Shown here piece by piece: positions 48,844 to 57,710 of a stretch of 64,000 nt of DNA. The notes under the pieces were generated by a model. That model was not told the DNA's origin. It searched no databases and saw only the letters and a list, made by a program, of their open reading frames with translations. The DNA is from an uncultured Clostridia bacterium. GTDB lineage: Bacteria > Bacillota > Clostridia > Oscillospirales > Acutalibacteraceae. Made by a program: the position numbers and the translations under genes. Location: contig CAMVLW010000001.1 in assembly GCA_947168445.1 (NCBI GenBank), positions 37,603 through 101,602 of the forward strand, given 5' to 3'. Positions within the stretch are counted from its first letter, which is position 1. The number at the start of each line of letters is the position of its first letter.

Positions 48844-50160
48844 TCACAACGTCTGTAACTGCGCGTGATAGATTGTCCGCAGCTCCACGCGGCTTTTACA
48901 GTCCGTTTTTTGCAACAGATTGCGCACATGAAATTTCACGGTGTTTTCGGAAACACAAAGTAAAGCGGCAATTTCTTTGTTTGTTTTATTGTCGATAAGC
49001 AGCCGCAGCACCTCGCGCTCTCTGGCGGACAACGCGAACTTGTCAGCGAAAAGCTCAAATATTTCGCCCTCGCTTTTCGGCGTTTCAGGCGCAGGCAAAT
49101 ACATCTGCTGGAACAGCTTGATAAAAGCGAATACCGCGCCGACAAAGAGGATTGCCGCCAAAACGACAAGCAGAAGGGCGTTGTCTTTCAAAACAACATA
49201 AAGCTCCGCGCCGAGCGCGTCACCGAGTCTGCCAAGCGCCAACCCGAAGCCCAAAAGGAACAGGAGATGGCGCTCCCGCGAAATATCCGAAAACAAAATC
49301 ACCCGAAAAACCGCATAAAAACCGAACGCAAAATAGCCAAGCGCCCAAAACACCGCAGACGAAACCGGCTCGCCGCGAAGCGCCAACACAATAAACGGAA
49401 TCACAAGCGCCGCCAACACGCACACCGCGCCGTATTTGCGGCTGAAATCCGTCACAAAGCCCGCCGCGATTAAGCCGACGGCATAAAATACGCGGGAAAA
49501 CTCGGGGCGCAGTCCGTTCTGTACCTCGTCGGCAGAGTAAGAAAAGCCGATGTTGTTCACTAAGCTGAAAAGCAGCACAACGCCGCCGAGCAACAGCAGC
49601 AGCGGCGAAAGCTTTACAGGCTGCTGCTGTTCCTCCGGCTGCAGTTCTTCGCTCTTGATAAAAGCAACCGCTACCGCCGCCACAGCCAATAAAGCGCATG
49701 TAATCAGCGAGCTGTTTTCAATCAGTGAAAGCAGCCATGAAGCAAGCGCCGCGGCGCCGTAACCGATTCCAAAGGAAAGAGCGCAGCGATTGTGGGGAAT
49801 GTTTTTTGTCAATTCAAAAAGATAATATCCTGCAATCGCGCCGCAAAACACGCTGAGCAGCAAACCGAAAACAGCGCTTCCCGCAAGACTTGTTCCGAGT
49901 ACAGCGGGAAAAAGACAAACAACATAAGCCGCAACAGAGATGACAAAAAGCATGCGCGGCAAAACGCGGTTATTTTTCAACAAAAACGCAAGTGCCGCTA
50001 TGCCGAGCGCCTGCGCCGTGTAGCCTGCCACAGTTGAAATCTGATAAGCTGTTTCGGCGGATGTTTGCTCCATCAAATGATACATCCACGCAAGATGCCC
50101 GGTTGACGTCAGCAAAAAACATGAGAAAATCAGAAAAGTTGTTTTGATGAATGTTTTCAT
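48844..50160 (-). CDS. LuxR-family transcriptional regulator with multi-TM N-terminal domain
   Basis: ~12 hydrophobic segments then FALSAREREVLRLLIDNKTNKEIAALLCVSENTVKFHVRNLLQKTDCKSRVELRT. Confidence 0.9.
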   Translation of the reverse strand: MKTFIKTTFLIFSCFLLTSTGHLAWMYHLMEQTSAETAYQISTVAGYTAQALGIAALAFLLKNNRVLPRMLFVISVAAYVVCLFPAVLGTSLAGSAVFGLLLSVFCGAIAGYYLFELTKNIPHNRCALSFGIGYGAAALASWLLSLIENSSLITCALLAVAAVAVAFIKSEELQPEEQQQPVKLSPLLLLLGGVVLLFSLVNNIGFSYSADEVQNGLRPEFSRVFYAVGLIAAGFVTDFSRKYGAVCVLAALVIPFIVLALRGEPVSSAVFWALGYFAFGFYAVFRVILFSDISRERHLLFLLGFGLALGRLGDALGAELYVVLKDNALLLVVLAAILFVGAVFAFIKLFQQMYLPAPETPKSEGEIFELFADKFALSAREREVLRLLIDNKTNKEIAALLCVSENTVKFHVRNLLQKTDCKSRVELRTIYHAQLQTL

Positions 50161-50311
50161 AACAATTACCAAAATAAGCATAAGGCGCACCACAAGAGTA
50201 CGCCTTAATGATAAAATAAATATAATTACACAACGTCATGACCCGCCGTTGCAGAAACATTATCAAATAATCAACGTTTCCAAAGGCGGACTGCCCACCG
50301 CGGCAGCGGTC

Positions 50312-52519
50312 TTAGTGGCGGTTGTTTCTTCTGCGGTCGTTGTTGCGGGGTCTGCGGGGACGCTGGGGCTTATCGTCACCGTCGTCCTCGGGAGTCAAGC
50401 CGTCAACATCAATCAGCACCTGACGGCGGCTGAGGTTCAGTCTGCCCTTATCGTCGATTTCCGTTACCATGACGCGGATAATATCACCGACATTAACAAC
50501 GTCAGTCACGTTCTCGGTGCGCTTAACGTCAAGCTGAGAAACATGCACAAGACCTTCCTTGCCGGGTGCGATTTCAACAAACGCGCCGAAATCCATAATT
50601 CTGGTTACCTTGCCGAGATAAATTGCGCCGGGTTCGGGATCGGTTGCGATGGTCTGGACAATATCAATCGCGCGCTGGCACTTTTCAGCGTCAAGACCTG
50701 CGACAAATACCTGACCGATTTCGCCGTCCTCTTCAATATCAATCTTAACCTCGCACTCAGCCTGGATTTCCTTGATAACCTTGCCGCTCTTACCGATAAC
50801 CTCGCTGATTTTGTCAGCGGGAATGGTAGTGGTATACATCTTGGGCGCATAGGGAGAAAGCTCGGCTCTGGGCTCGGCAATCGCCTTGAGCATAACCTCG
50901 TCCAGAATAAACAGACGCGCCTTGTGGGTCTTTTCAAGCGCTTCCTTCACCATTTCGGGAGTCAAGCCGCTGATTTTCAAGTCCATCTGAATCGCGGTGA
51001 TTCCGTCGTGCGTACCGGCAACCTTAAAGTCCATGTCGCCGAAGAAGTCCTCCAAGCCCTGAATGTCAACCATGGTCATCCAGCGGTCGCCCTCGGTAAT
51101 CAAGCCGCAGGAGATACCCGCTACGGGAGCCTTGATTGGAACACCCGCGTCCATCAGCGCCAATGTGGAGCCGCAGACAGAGCCCTGAGAGGTGGAACCG
51201 TTGGAGGAAAGCACCTCGGAAACAAGACGCAGCGCATACGGGAATTCCTCAACAGAAGGAATAACAGGCAGCAGCGCGCGCTCTGCAAGAGCACCGTGAC
51301 CGATTTCACGTCTGCCGGGACCGCGGCTGGGCTTGGTCTCGCCTACCGAATAGCTCGGGAAGTTGTAGTGATGAATATATCTTTTTTCGGTTTCGCCGTC
51401 GATACCGTCAAGCAGCTGCTTGTCCCCGATAGAGCCGAGGGTGGCAACGGTGAGAACCTGAGTTTGACCTCTGGTGAACAAACCCGAACCGTGAACTCTG
51501 GGCAGAACCGCAACCTCGCTTGCGAGCGGACGAATATCGTCCATGCCTCTGCCGTCAACGCGCTTTTGCTCATCAAGCAGCCAGCGGCGAACGATAAACT
51601 TCTGGGTCTTATACAGACACTCGTCAATCATTGCTTCCTGCTCGGGATAGATTTCGTCAAATTTTGCGTGGACCGCCTCATAAATGGGCTTGAGTCTTTC
51701 ATCGCGGACAGTCTTGTCGTCGGTATCAAGCGCAGCCTTGACATCCTCCTCGGCAAACGCCTTGATTGCCTCAAACATATCGTGGTCGGGCTCCAGGCTG
51801 GTGAACTCAAACTTGGGCTTGCCGATTTCCGCTTTAATCTCATTGATAAAGTTGATAATCTTCTGGTTTGCCTCATGACCGAACATGATTGCGTTATACA
51901 TATCCTCGTCGGATACGCAGTCGGCGCCTGCTTCAATCATTGCGATTCTCTCACTGGTGGAAGCAACGGTGGTCGCCATCTTGCTGACCTTGCGCTGTTC
52001 CTCGGTGGGGTTAATCACAAACTCGCCGTCAACCATACCGACGGAGCAGCCGGAAATCGGACCGTTCCACGGAATATCGGAAATAGAAATCGCGATAGAC
52101 GCGCCAATCATAGCGATAATTTCAGGCTGACAGTCGGGGTCAACGCTCATAACGGTGCAGACGATAGAAACGTCGTTGCGCATGCTCTTGTCGAACAGCG
52201 GACGAATCGGACGGTCAATCACGCGGCTGGTGAGAATCGCGTGCTCGGTGGGTCTGCCCTCTCTTTTGAGGTAGGAACCGGGAATTCTGCCGGCGGCGTA
52301 CATTTTCTCCTCGTAGTCAACGGACAGCGGGAAGAAATCAACGCCCTCTCTGGGCTTTGCGGAAGCGGTAACGGCACAGTGAACGGTGGTGTCGCCGTAG
52401 GTCACTAAGCAAGCGCCGTTGGCAAGCTGGGTCATTTTGCCTGTTTCAACCTTCAGCGGTCTGCCCGCGAATTCGGTTTCAAACACTCTGTACTTGTCAA
52501 AAGTCATTAATCTGTTCAT
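50312..52519 (-). CDS. pnp: Polyribonucleotide nucleotidyltransferase (PNPase)
   Basis: GDTTVHCAVTASAKPREGVDFFPLSVDYEEKMYAAGRIPGSYLKREGRPTEHAILTSRVIDRPIRPLF; KH and S1 domains at C-terminus. Confidence 0.98.
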   Translation of the reverse strand: MNRLMTFDKYRVFETEFAGRPLKVETGKMTQLANGACLVTYGDTTVHCAVTASAKPREGVDFFPLSVDYEEKMYAAGRIPGSYLKREGRPTEHAILTSRVIDRPIRPLFDKSMRNDVSIVCTVMSVDPDCQPEIIAMIGASIAISISDIPWNGPISGCSVGMVDGEFVINPTEEQRKVSKMATTVASTSERIAMIEAGADCVSDEDMYNAIMFGHEANQKIINFINEIKAEIGKPKFEFTSLEPDHDMFEAIKAFAEEDVKAALDTDDKTVRDERLKPIYEAVHAKFDEIYPEQEAMIDECLYKTQKFIVRRWLLDEQKRVDGRGMDDIRPLASEVAVLPRVHGSGLFTRGQTQVLTVATLGSIGDKQLLDGIDGETEKRYIHHYNFPSYSVGETKPSRGPGRREIGHGALAERALLPVIPSVEEFPYALRLVSEVLSSNGSTSQGSVCGSTLALMDAGVPIKAPVAGISCGLITEGDRWMTMVDIQGLEDFFGDMDFKVAGTHDGITAIQMDLKISGLTPEMVKEALEKTHKARLFILDEVMLKAIAEPRAELSPYAPKMYTTTIPADKISEVIGKSGKVIKEIQAECEVKIDIEEDGEIGQVFVAGLDAEKCQRAIDIVQTIATDPEPGAIYLGKVTRIMDFGAFVEIAPGKEGLVHVSQLDVKRTENVTDVVNVGDIIRVMVTEIDDKGRLNLSRRQVLIDVDGLTPEDDGDDKPQRPRRPRNNDRRRNNRH

Positions 52520-52579
52520 TGTAAAATCCTTTCTGAAAATAATGTAACGGGATTTCACGCCGATTTAGCAATAAAACCA

Positions 52580-52867
52580 GCAACGTGACGTTGCATCCAG
52601 TCCGCCTTTGAATAACGCGGCTGTTAGGAAAAATCGGATTAACGGCGGGTCAAGGGTCATTCTGAAAACAAAATGCAATGTGACGTTGCATCCAGTCCGC
52701 CCTTGAATAACGCGGCTGTTAGGAAAAATCGGTTTAACGGCGGGTCAAGGGTCATTCTGAAAACGAAATGCAATGTGACGTTGCATCCAGTCTGCCCTTG
52801 GATAACGCGGCTGTCAGGTAAAAACGGCTTAACGGCGGGTCAAAACGAATTCTAAGACAAAATGCAG
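52580..52867. repeat. Tandem array: three copies of a 95-bp structured repeat in the rpsO-pnp intergenic region
   Basis: GTGACGTTGCATCCAGTC... begins at 52585, 52680, 52775 (exact 95-bp period); copies 1 and 2 differ at 3 positions; copy 3 more diverged. Confidence 0.95.
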
Positions 52868-52969
52868 CAAAAACAGTGAAATAAAATCAACCCGAAAAAA
52901 GGGAATATAAAACTCACGTTGTTCGTTTTACCGCTAAAAAGCAACGATTAAATCCCGTTATTTGAATTT

Positions 52970-52999
52970 AGGGCAAGCGGGTGTTCCCCTGCTTGCCCT
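52970..52999. other. Strong GC-rich hairpin just downstream of rpsO (no clear U-tract; possible RNA processing site)
   Basis: GGGCAAGCGGGTGTTCCCCTGCTTGCCC. Confidence 0.65.
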
Positions 53000-53012
53000 G
53001 AATTGTCTGTGA

Positions 53013-53276
53013 TTACTTACGGATACCGAGTCTGGAAATAATGGAACGGTATCTTTCAATGTCTACCTTTTTGAGGTAACCGAGAAGGCTTCTTCTCTGA
53101 CCAACCATCATCAAAAGACCGCGTCTGCTGTGATGGTCTTTTTTGTGGATCTTGAGGTGCTCGGTGAGGTCGTTGATTCTTCTGGTGAGAAGCGCAATCT
53201 GAACCTCGGGAGAACCTGTGTCGCCCTCGTGGGTAGCGTACTCAGCCATGATAGCTTGCTTTTCTTCTTTTAACAT
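53013..53276 (-). CDS. rpsO: 30S ribosomal protein S15
   Basis: [68 protein letters not shown]. Confidence 0.99.
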   Translation of the reverse strand: MLKEEKQAIMAEYATHEGDTGSPEVQIALLTRRINDLTEHLKIHKKDHHSRRGLLMMVGQRRSLLGYLKKVDIERYRSIISRLGIRK

Positions 53277-53379
53277 GTTTATTCCACCTTTTTAATATAT
53301 TCGCCCGTATCTCAGAATAAGGCTGTGAAACTCCGCATAACGGCTTAACCCTTAATCCGTGACATGGGTCAACTCTTGA

Positions 53380-53408
53380 ATTATATCACAAAGCGCACGC
53401 TTTGTAAA
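53380..53408 (-). promoter_or_regulatory. Promoter of rpsO (TTTACA, 17 nt, TATAAT)
   Basis: Minus strand TTTACA-AAGCGTGCGCTTTGTGA-TATAAT; leaves a ~95-nt leader before rpsO. Confidence 0.75.
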
Positions 53409-53422
53409 GAGATTTTCAAAAT

Positions 53423-53800
53423 TTAATTATCCAAGCGGCACAGCTCGTTAAGATACTTCATCAGTTCTTCCCTGCTTTCTCTGTCGAGCATGTGATACTT
53501 TTGGAGCAAAATTCTGTCTTCGGGGTCGGGCAGCCAAATCTCCTCCGCCTGACTGTCACCCAGCGACAAATCCTCCTCCTCGTGCAGCAGCACATTAATG
53601 TCAACCCCCAACACAGCGGCGATTTTTTTCAGGATTTCAAAGCTTGGTTCGGAAGCGCCTGTTTCATATTTTGTGTATGTGGTGCGGTTCAGGTTAACCG
53701 CTTCCGCAACCTGCTTTTGTGTCATCCCGGAAATCTTGCGGTAAAAAGCCAAATTCTGGCCCAACAACGGGTCGACGGAGCTGCATTTTCTTTTTGGCAT
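53423..53800 (-). CDS. XRE-family helix-turn-helix protein
   Basis: LLGQNLAFYRKISGMTQKQVAEAVNLNRTTYTKYETGASEPSFEILKKIAAVLGVDINVLL. Confidence 0.9.
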   Translation of the reverse strand: MPKRKCSSVDPLLGQNLAFYRKISGMTQKQVAEAVNLNRTTYTKYETGASEPSFEILKKIAAVLGVDINVLLHEEEDLSLGDSQAEEIWLPDPEDRILLQKYHMLDRESREELMKYLNELCRLDN

Positions 53801-53901
53801 TTTGATAACCTCCAACAAGATTTTGCTAGAGTTATATTATACCACAAAAGAATCTACGCATGTATAAATGTGATAACTTTTCACCACTTCACGCAAAACG
53901 A

Positions 53902-55050
53902 TTAGGGAAGATATGCCTGAAGGGTTTGAATCAGCTCGCAATCCTCCGAAAGTTCCTTTTGAGTGCCCTTTTTTATTAGAGAATCGCTGTAGCGGTAATA
54001 GGCGTCATAGTAATCGGCACAGGTTTTCCACTCGTCCTTTTGGCTGTCGGTTAACTCCCCTGCCGTTACGCCGTAGTTTTTCATCAAATAATCGGTCAGA
54101 TAAGTCGTGAATTTTTTCTGCCCGTAAACATTCAGATGGTCAAGATTGTAAAAATCCTTGGTTTCGTCAAGACCGGTTTTGTCGTAATTAAGTTCAAAGT
54201 TCAGATAATCAAAGCCATATTCCTTCACAATGTCCGCAACGGTATTGCTGCGTTCAAAGCGCGAGAAGGTGCGCTTGACGACAATGTGCGGAAAACGCGC
54301 AAAGACAACATTCGTCAGGTTTTCGTCCTTGCAGAATTGCAGCAAATCGCGCAAGCCCTTTTCTTCAATCCCGGTCAGCGGGCGCTTACTGTCCTTTGAC
54401 TGCTGCAGCATGCTGTTCATGGAGCGCTGGGTGTTTTGGAACACGGTGGTTTCGTTGAGGATTCCCTTTAAATAGCCGTAGCCGCGCAGCTTGTCCTCAA
54501 ACACGGTTTTCTGATACTTCATATCATTCGGAAAATCGCGCCACAGGGTGTGATACTTCATAATCGGAAAAAGGTACTCCATGTGGTTTTCGGTGACGTT
54601 CTGCGCCATCCATTCCAGCTTAATGCCGTCGAGCGGAATGTTGTCGGCGTAGTTGCGCAGATTGGCTTCCTTGGTCGCCTCGGACTCATCGCCGTAGAGC
54701 GCGCCGTTGAGCTCAATCACAATCAAATCGGGCTTCTGCTTGTTAAGAATATTTTTCAGCTGGCTCTTATAATTAAGAATGGAGTCCGATTGTGTGGCAA
54801 ACAGATAGCTGGTGACGCCGTTTTCACGATAAGCGCAGCCCGGAGCAAAGTCGGAATAGACCTCGCTGGCGCCGAGAAACACCACGTCGAGCGATTGCGC
54901 ATCCTCCTCAAAAAAGCCCTTGAGCCGCTGGCGGTTATGGTCGGCGTGGCACAGGACAAATTCCTGCAAAATGCCGACGGTCAGACAAACGACCAAAGCC
55001 AGACAGAGCAATTTAACAATGCGTAAAATTTTGCCTTTCATAAAACTCAT
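53902..55050 (-). CDS. Membrane-anchored SGNH/GDSL-like hydrolase or acyltransferase-associated protein
   Basis: N-terminal TM; VVFLGASEVYSDFAPG (block I-like), LIVIELNG, FYNLDHLNVYGQKKFTTYL (DxxH-like block V). Confidence 0.65.
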   Translation of the reverse strand: MSFMKGKILRIVKLLCLALVVCLTVGILQEFVLCHADHNRQRLKGFFEEDAQSLDVVFLGASEVYSDFAPGCAYRENGVTSYLFATQSDSILNYKSQLKNILNKQKPDLIVIELNGALYGDESEATKEANLRNYADNIPLDGIKLEWMAQNVTENHMEYLFPIMKYHTLWRDFPNDMKYQKTVFEDKLRGYGYLKGILNETTVFQNTQRSMNSMLQQSKDSKRPLTGIEEKGLRDLLQFCKDENLTNVVFARFPHIVVKRTFSRFERSNTVADIVKEYGFDYLNFELNYDKTGLDETKDFYNLDHLNVYGQKKFTTYLTDYLMKNYGVTAGELTDSQKDEWKTCADYYDAYYRYSDSLIKKGTQKELSEDCELIQTLQAYLP

Positions 55051-55064
55051 TCCTTATAACAAGC

Positions 55065-55096
55065 CAAAAGCAGGGACGCGCTTTCACGCCCCTGCG
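55065..55096 (-). terminator. Terminator after lipoprotein gene
   Basis: Minus strand GCAGGGGCGTGAAAGCGCGTCCCTGC then TTTT. Confidence 0.65.
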
Positions 55097-55111
55097 AATG
55101 TTTTGTGTTGA

Positions 55112-55690
55112 TTAAACGTCGTAGTAATAGTCGATTTCAGTCACCTTGTCGTTCTCAATGAGGAACTGCAGGGACTTGCCTTCGCCGGCGTCATAAGCGT
55201 AGTAAACGCCGACCTTGCGGAAGTTGTCACCGTAAGCAGCGGTTACGGCAGATACATCGTCACCGACCTTAACACCCTTGGAGGTGGGAATGTCAGCGGA
55301 CTTAATGACAACCTCAAGCACCTTGTCCTTGCCGTCGAGCGGATAGGTGTTCAGCACAAAGCCGTTGTAGGTGTAGGTCTTGTCGTCGCCCTGTCCGTGG
55401 CAGCTAAGCTGGGAGCTGACGTTCTGTGCTTCACCGAGCGCCGCAACAGCCGCGTCAGCGTCGCCGTTGAGTTCAACATTCACGCCGTTAAAGGTGAACA
55501 CAGCGTCGGAAGCGCTGATAGTAGCGGCGGCAGAACCCACACTGCTCTGCGCTGCGGCGGATTCCTGAGCGCTGCTCTGTGAAGCGGCGGAAGAAGTGTT
55601 GCCGTTGGAGTTTGAGCCGCAGCCTGCGAGCGCGCAGACAGAGGTCATTGCCACCAAAGCGGATAAGATAGAAATAACAATTCTTTTCAT
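55112..55690 (-). CDS. Secreted lipoprotein, function unknown
   Basis: Lipobox MKRIVISILSALVAMTSVCALAGCGSNSNG, Ser/Ala linker, then a compact domain. Confidence 0.75.
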   Translation of the reverse strand: MKRIVISILSALVAMTSVCALAGCGSNSNGNTSSAASQSSAQESAAAQSSVGSAAATISASDAVFTFNGVNVELNGDADAAVAALGEAQNVSSQLSCHGQGDDKTYTYNGFVLNTYPLDGKDKVLEVVIKSADIPTSKGVKVGDDVSAVTAAYGDNFRKVGVYYAYDAGEGKSLQFLIENDKVTEIDYYYDV

Positions 55691-55744
55691 AATAGCCTCC
55701 TAAAATCACTTTCTAAAAAAATATATATTGAATTTACGAATGAA

Positions 55745-56623
55745 CTAAAGCTTAATACGCATCCACTCAACGCCGTCCATCAGGCTGGTGGTATAGCCAA
55801 CGTCGCTTTCGTCGTTGGGACCGACCGCAAAGTGATTGTATTCGTTATGGTGCATATCCCATTCGGGATCGTAGAATTTTCCGTCAACCTCTGCCCAGCC
55901 GTGGCCGCCGCTGTTGCAGGCGTAAACATTTTCACAGCCGATTCCCTTTGCCATATACGCATAAGCCGCGCCGTAGCTGAAGCAATCGCCTTTGCCGTAA
56001 ACGAAAATGTCCTCGGCGTAGACAACAGGCCAGTCCATCTCCTGATAAGGCGGGTCGTGACGGACGCCTTCAAGATACGCTGTCTTGATATAGTCAAACG
56101 CGCTTTTGAGTTTTTCATCGCGCGTCATACCGCTGTTGGTGCACTTTGCAACCGCCTGCAGCGCATGGTGCAGCATCGCGTCGGAATCACCGCTGACCTT
56201 TGCCGCCTTGCCCTCAATAACGTTCCAATCGGCGCCGTCAAAGCTTACGCCGTCGCAGTAGCCCATATCAATCACACCGTCGCTGTCGGCATAATACCAG
56301 CCGTCGCTGTCGCTGCCGACAATGCCGTTCTTTTGCAGAACACCCTGCGAGTCATAAAAATACGACTTGCCGTCGGCGGTAACAAGACCTCTCTGAGAGG
56401 AGGTTTCGGGAGCGGCGTTTTCCTCCGCCTGTGTTTCGGCTTCGGAATTTTCCGCGGGCGCTGCTGTCTCGGCAGCGTTTGCCGCGGTAGGCGCTTGCCA
56501 CTCGGTTCCCGGAATGGTAATCCTGACAGGCTGTCCCTCTCCGGTGCAGGACATCAGGGTAACGGAGGTGACCGCCAAAGCCGCGACCGTTAAAACAAAT
56601 GTAATACCGTTTTTTATTTTCAT
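55745..56623 (-). CDS. Lipoprotein with transglutaminase-like domain
   Basis: N-term VTSVTLMSCTGE; DIFVYGKGDCFSYGAAYAYMAKGIGCENVYACNSGGHGWAEVDGKFYDPEWDMHH (Cys-His-Asp arrangement). Confidence 0.82.
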   Translation of the reverse strand: MKIKNGITFVLTVAALAVTSVTLMSCTGEGQPVRITIPGTEWQAPTAANAAETAAPAENSEAETQAEENAAPETSSQRGLVTADGKSYFYDSQGVLQKNGIVGSDSDGWYYADSDGVIDMGYCDGVSFDGADWNVIEGKAAKVSGDSDAMLHHALQAVAKCTNSGMTRDEKLKSAFDYIKTAYLEGVRHDPPYQEMDWPVVYAEDIFVYGKGDCFSYGAAYAYMAKGIGCENVYACNSGGHGWAEVDGKFYDPEWDMHHNEYNHFAVGPNDESDVGYTTSLMDGVEWMRIKL

Positions 56624-56731
56624 TAAATGTACGCTCCGTTACGCATAAAAGACAGGGACGGACAGGCTTTCGCGCGGAAAACCGGCTGAATAATTTTCAG
56701 CAATATCCGACAAATTTTTTATACCTCAACT

Positions 56732-56761
56732 ATTATATATTACCAAAAACCAATTTGTCAA
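56732..56761 (-). promoter_or_regulatory. Promoter for transglutaminase-like gene (TTGACA, 18 nt, TATAAT)
   Basis: Minus strand TTGACA-AATTGGTTTTTGGTAATA-TATAAT. Confidence 0.7.
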
Positions 56762-56874
56762 TATGAAAAAATCAGTCCCTTTGAATTTTTCCTATAATGC
56801 TAAAAACGACAGCGCACGCCCCTGTTTTTTTGACTTTTTGCCATATTACCGCACCATTCATCTGCTATTATTCC

Positions 56875-56905
56875 CAAAAAGAAAACCGCCCCAACGGAGC
56901 GGTTT
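56875..56905 (-). terminator. Terminator after acylphosphatase gene
   Basis: Minus strand AAACCGC-TCCGTTGGG-GCGGTTT then TTCTTTTT. Confidence 0.8.
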
Positions 56906-56918
56906 GTCATGTCATTGT

Positions 56919-57218
56919 TTAGTAACGCACGCGGAAGCCCTTTTCCTTTAGGTCAACCGGGAGCGTTTGACATTCCTGCGCGTGAATTCGGATATAGCGG
57001 GCGGAGCCGAGCGTTTGCACCACACGGTCAAGCTGCTCCTCCAAGCCCTGAATTTCCATCGTGACAGAGCCGTCAAACTCATTGCGCACCCAGCCTGTCA
57101 CGCCTGCCGACTGCGCGGCGGACGCGGCGACATAGCGAAAGCCGACGCCCTGCACTCTGCCGTAGAAACGGTATCTTCTGCGAAGCAATTTCATTTCGTT
57201 CATGCAAACCTCCTGCAA
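56919..57218 (-). CDS. Acylphosphatase
   Basis: RRRYRFYGRVQGVGFRYVAASAAQSAGVTGWVRNEFDGSVTMEIQG. Confidence 0.95.
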   Translation of the reverse strand: MQEVCMNEMKLLRRRYRFYGRVQGVGFRYVAASAAQSAGVTGWVRNEFDGSVTMEIQGLEEQLDRVVQTLGSARYIRIHAQECQTLPVDLKEKGFRVRY

Positions 57219-57221
57219 GCG

Positions 57222-57707
57222 TTACTGCGGGAAAAAGCTGACGGTGTATTCACCGTAATTCACATCAATCTGCGCAATCGCGCCGTCTCTGCGGGTCAGG
57301 GCGAATTCGGCGGTGCTGCCGTCGTCGAAGGTTGCCTTAACGGTGTCGCCGCTGATGGCATAGGTACCGGAATGGGTGCCGTCGGCGGCGTCGCCGGGAC
57401 TGAGCCACAATTCAAAGCCGTTATCCTTGTCAAATTCCAGCCTGCCCTGATAGTTGGAATATTTCACGTTGTAAACCTCGCGGATGTCCACCTCGTCGCC
57501 GCTTGCGTTTTTCGCTGTCTGCGAAGCCCAGTAGCTGCTGCGCAGGGCATATTTTGCGTTGTCACGATTGGCGTGAACCACGGCAAAAACCACAATGCCC
57601 GCAATCAGCACCACGGCGAGAATTCCCGCGATAAGCGCTTTGACGGGAAAGGGCTTTTTCTTTGGAGCAGCGGGCTTCTTCCCCGCATTTTTACGCTTTT
57701 TCGCCAT
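57222..57707 (-). CDS. Single-TM protein with small extracytoplasmic domain, function unknown
   Basis: Lys/Pro-rich N-terminus, TM VKALIAGILAVVLIAGIVVFAVV, GRLEFDKDNGFELWL...SGTYAISGDTVKATFDDG. Confidence 0.7.
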   Translation of the reverse strand: MAKKRKNAGKKPAAPKKKPFPVKALIAGILAVVLIAGIVVFAVVHANRDNAKYALRSSYWASQTAKNASGDEVDIREVYNVKYSNYQGRLEFDKDNGFELWLSPGDAADGTHSGTYAISGDTVKATFDDGSTAEFALTRRDGAIAQIDVNYGEYTVSFFPQ

Positions 57708-57710
57708 GAC

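Noticed and set aside
50144-52408. Plus-strand 754-aa ORF
   Set aside because: Antisense to pnp; no recognisable domain, pnp is unambiguous.
52673-52855. 60-aa ORF over the 95-bp repeats
   Set aside because: Encoded entirely by the tandem repeat, no RBS seen and frame not maintained as a 3n period (95 is not a multiple of 3); treated as non-coding.
56763-56951. 62-aa plus-strand ORF in AT-rich intergenic region
   Set aside because: Overlaps the acylphosphatase terminator and gene end, no motif or RBS.
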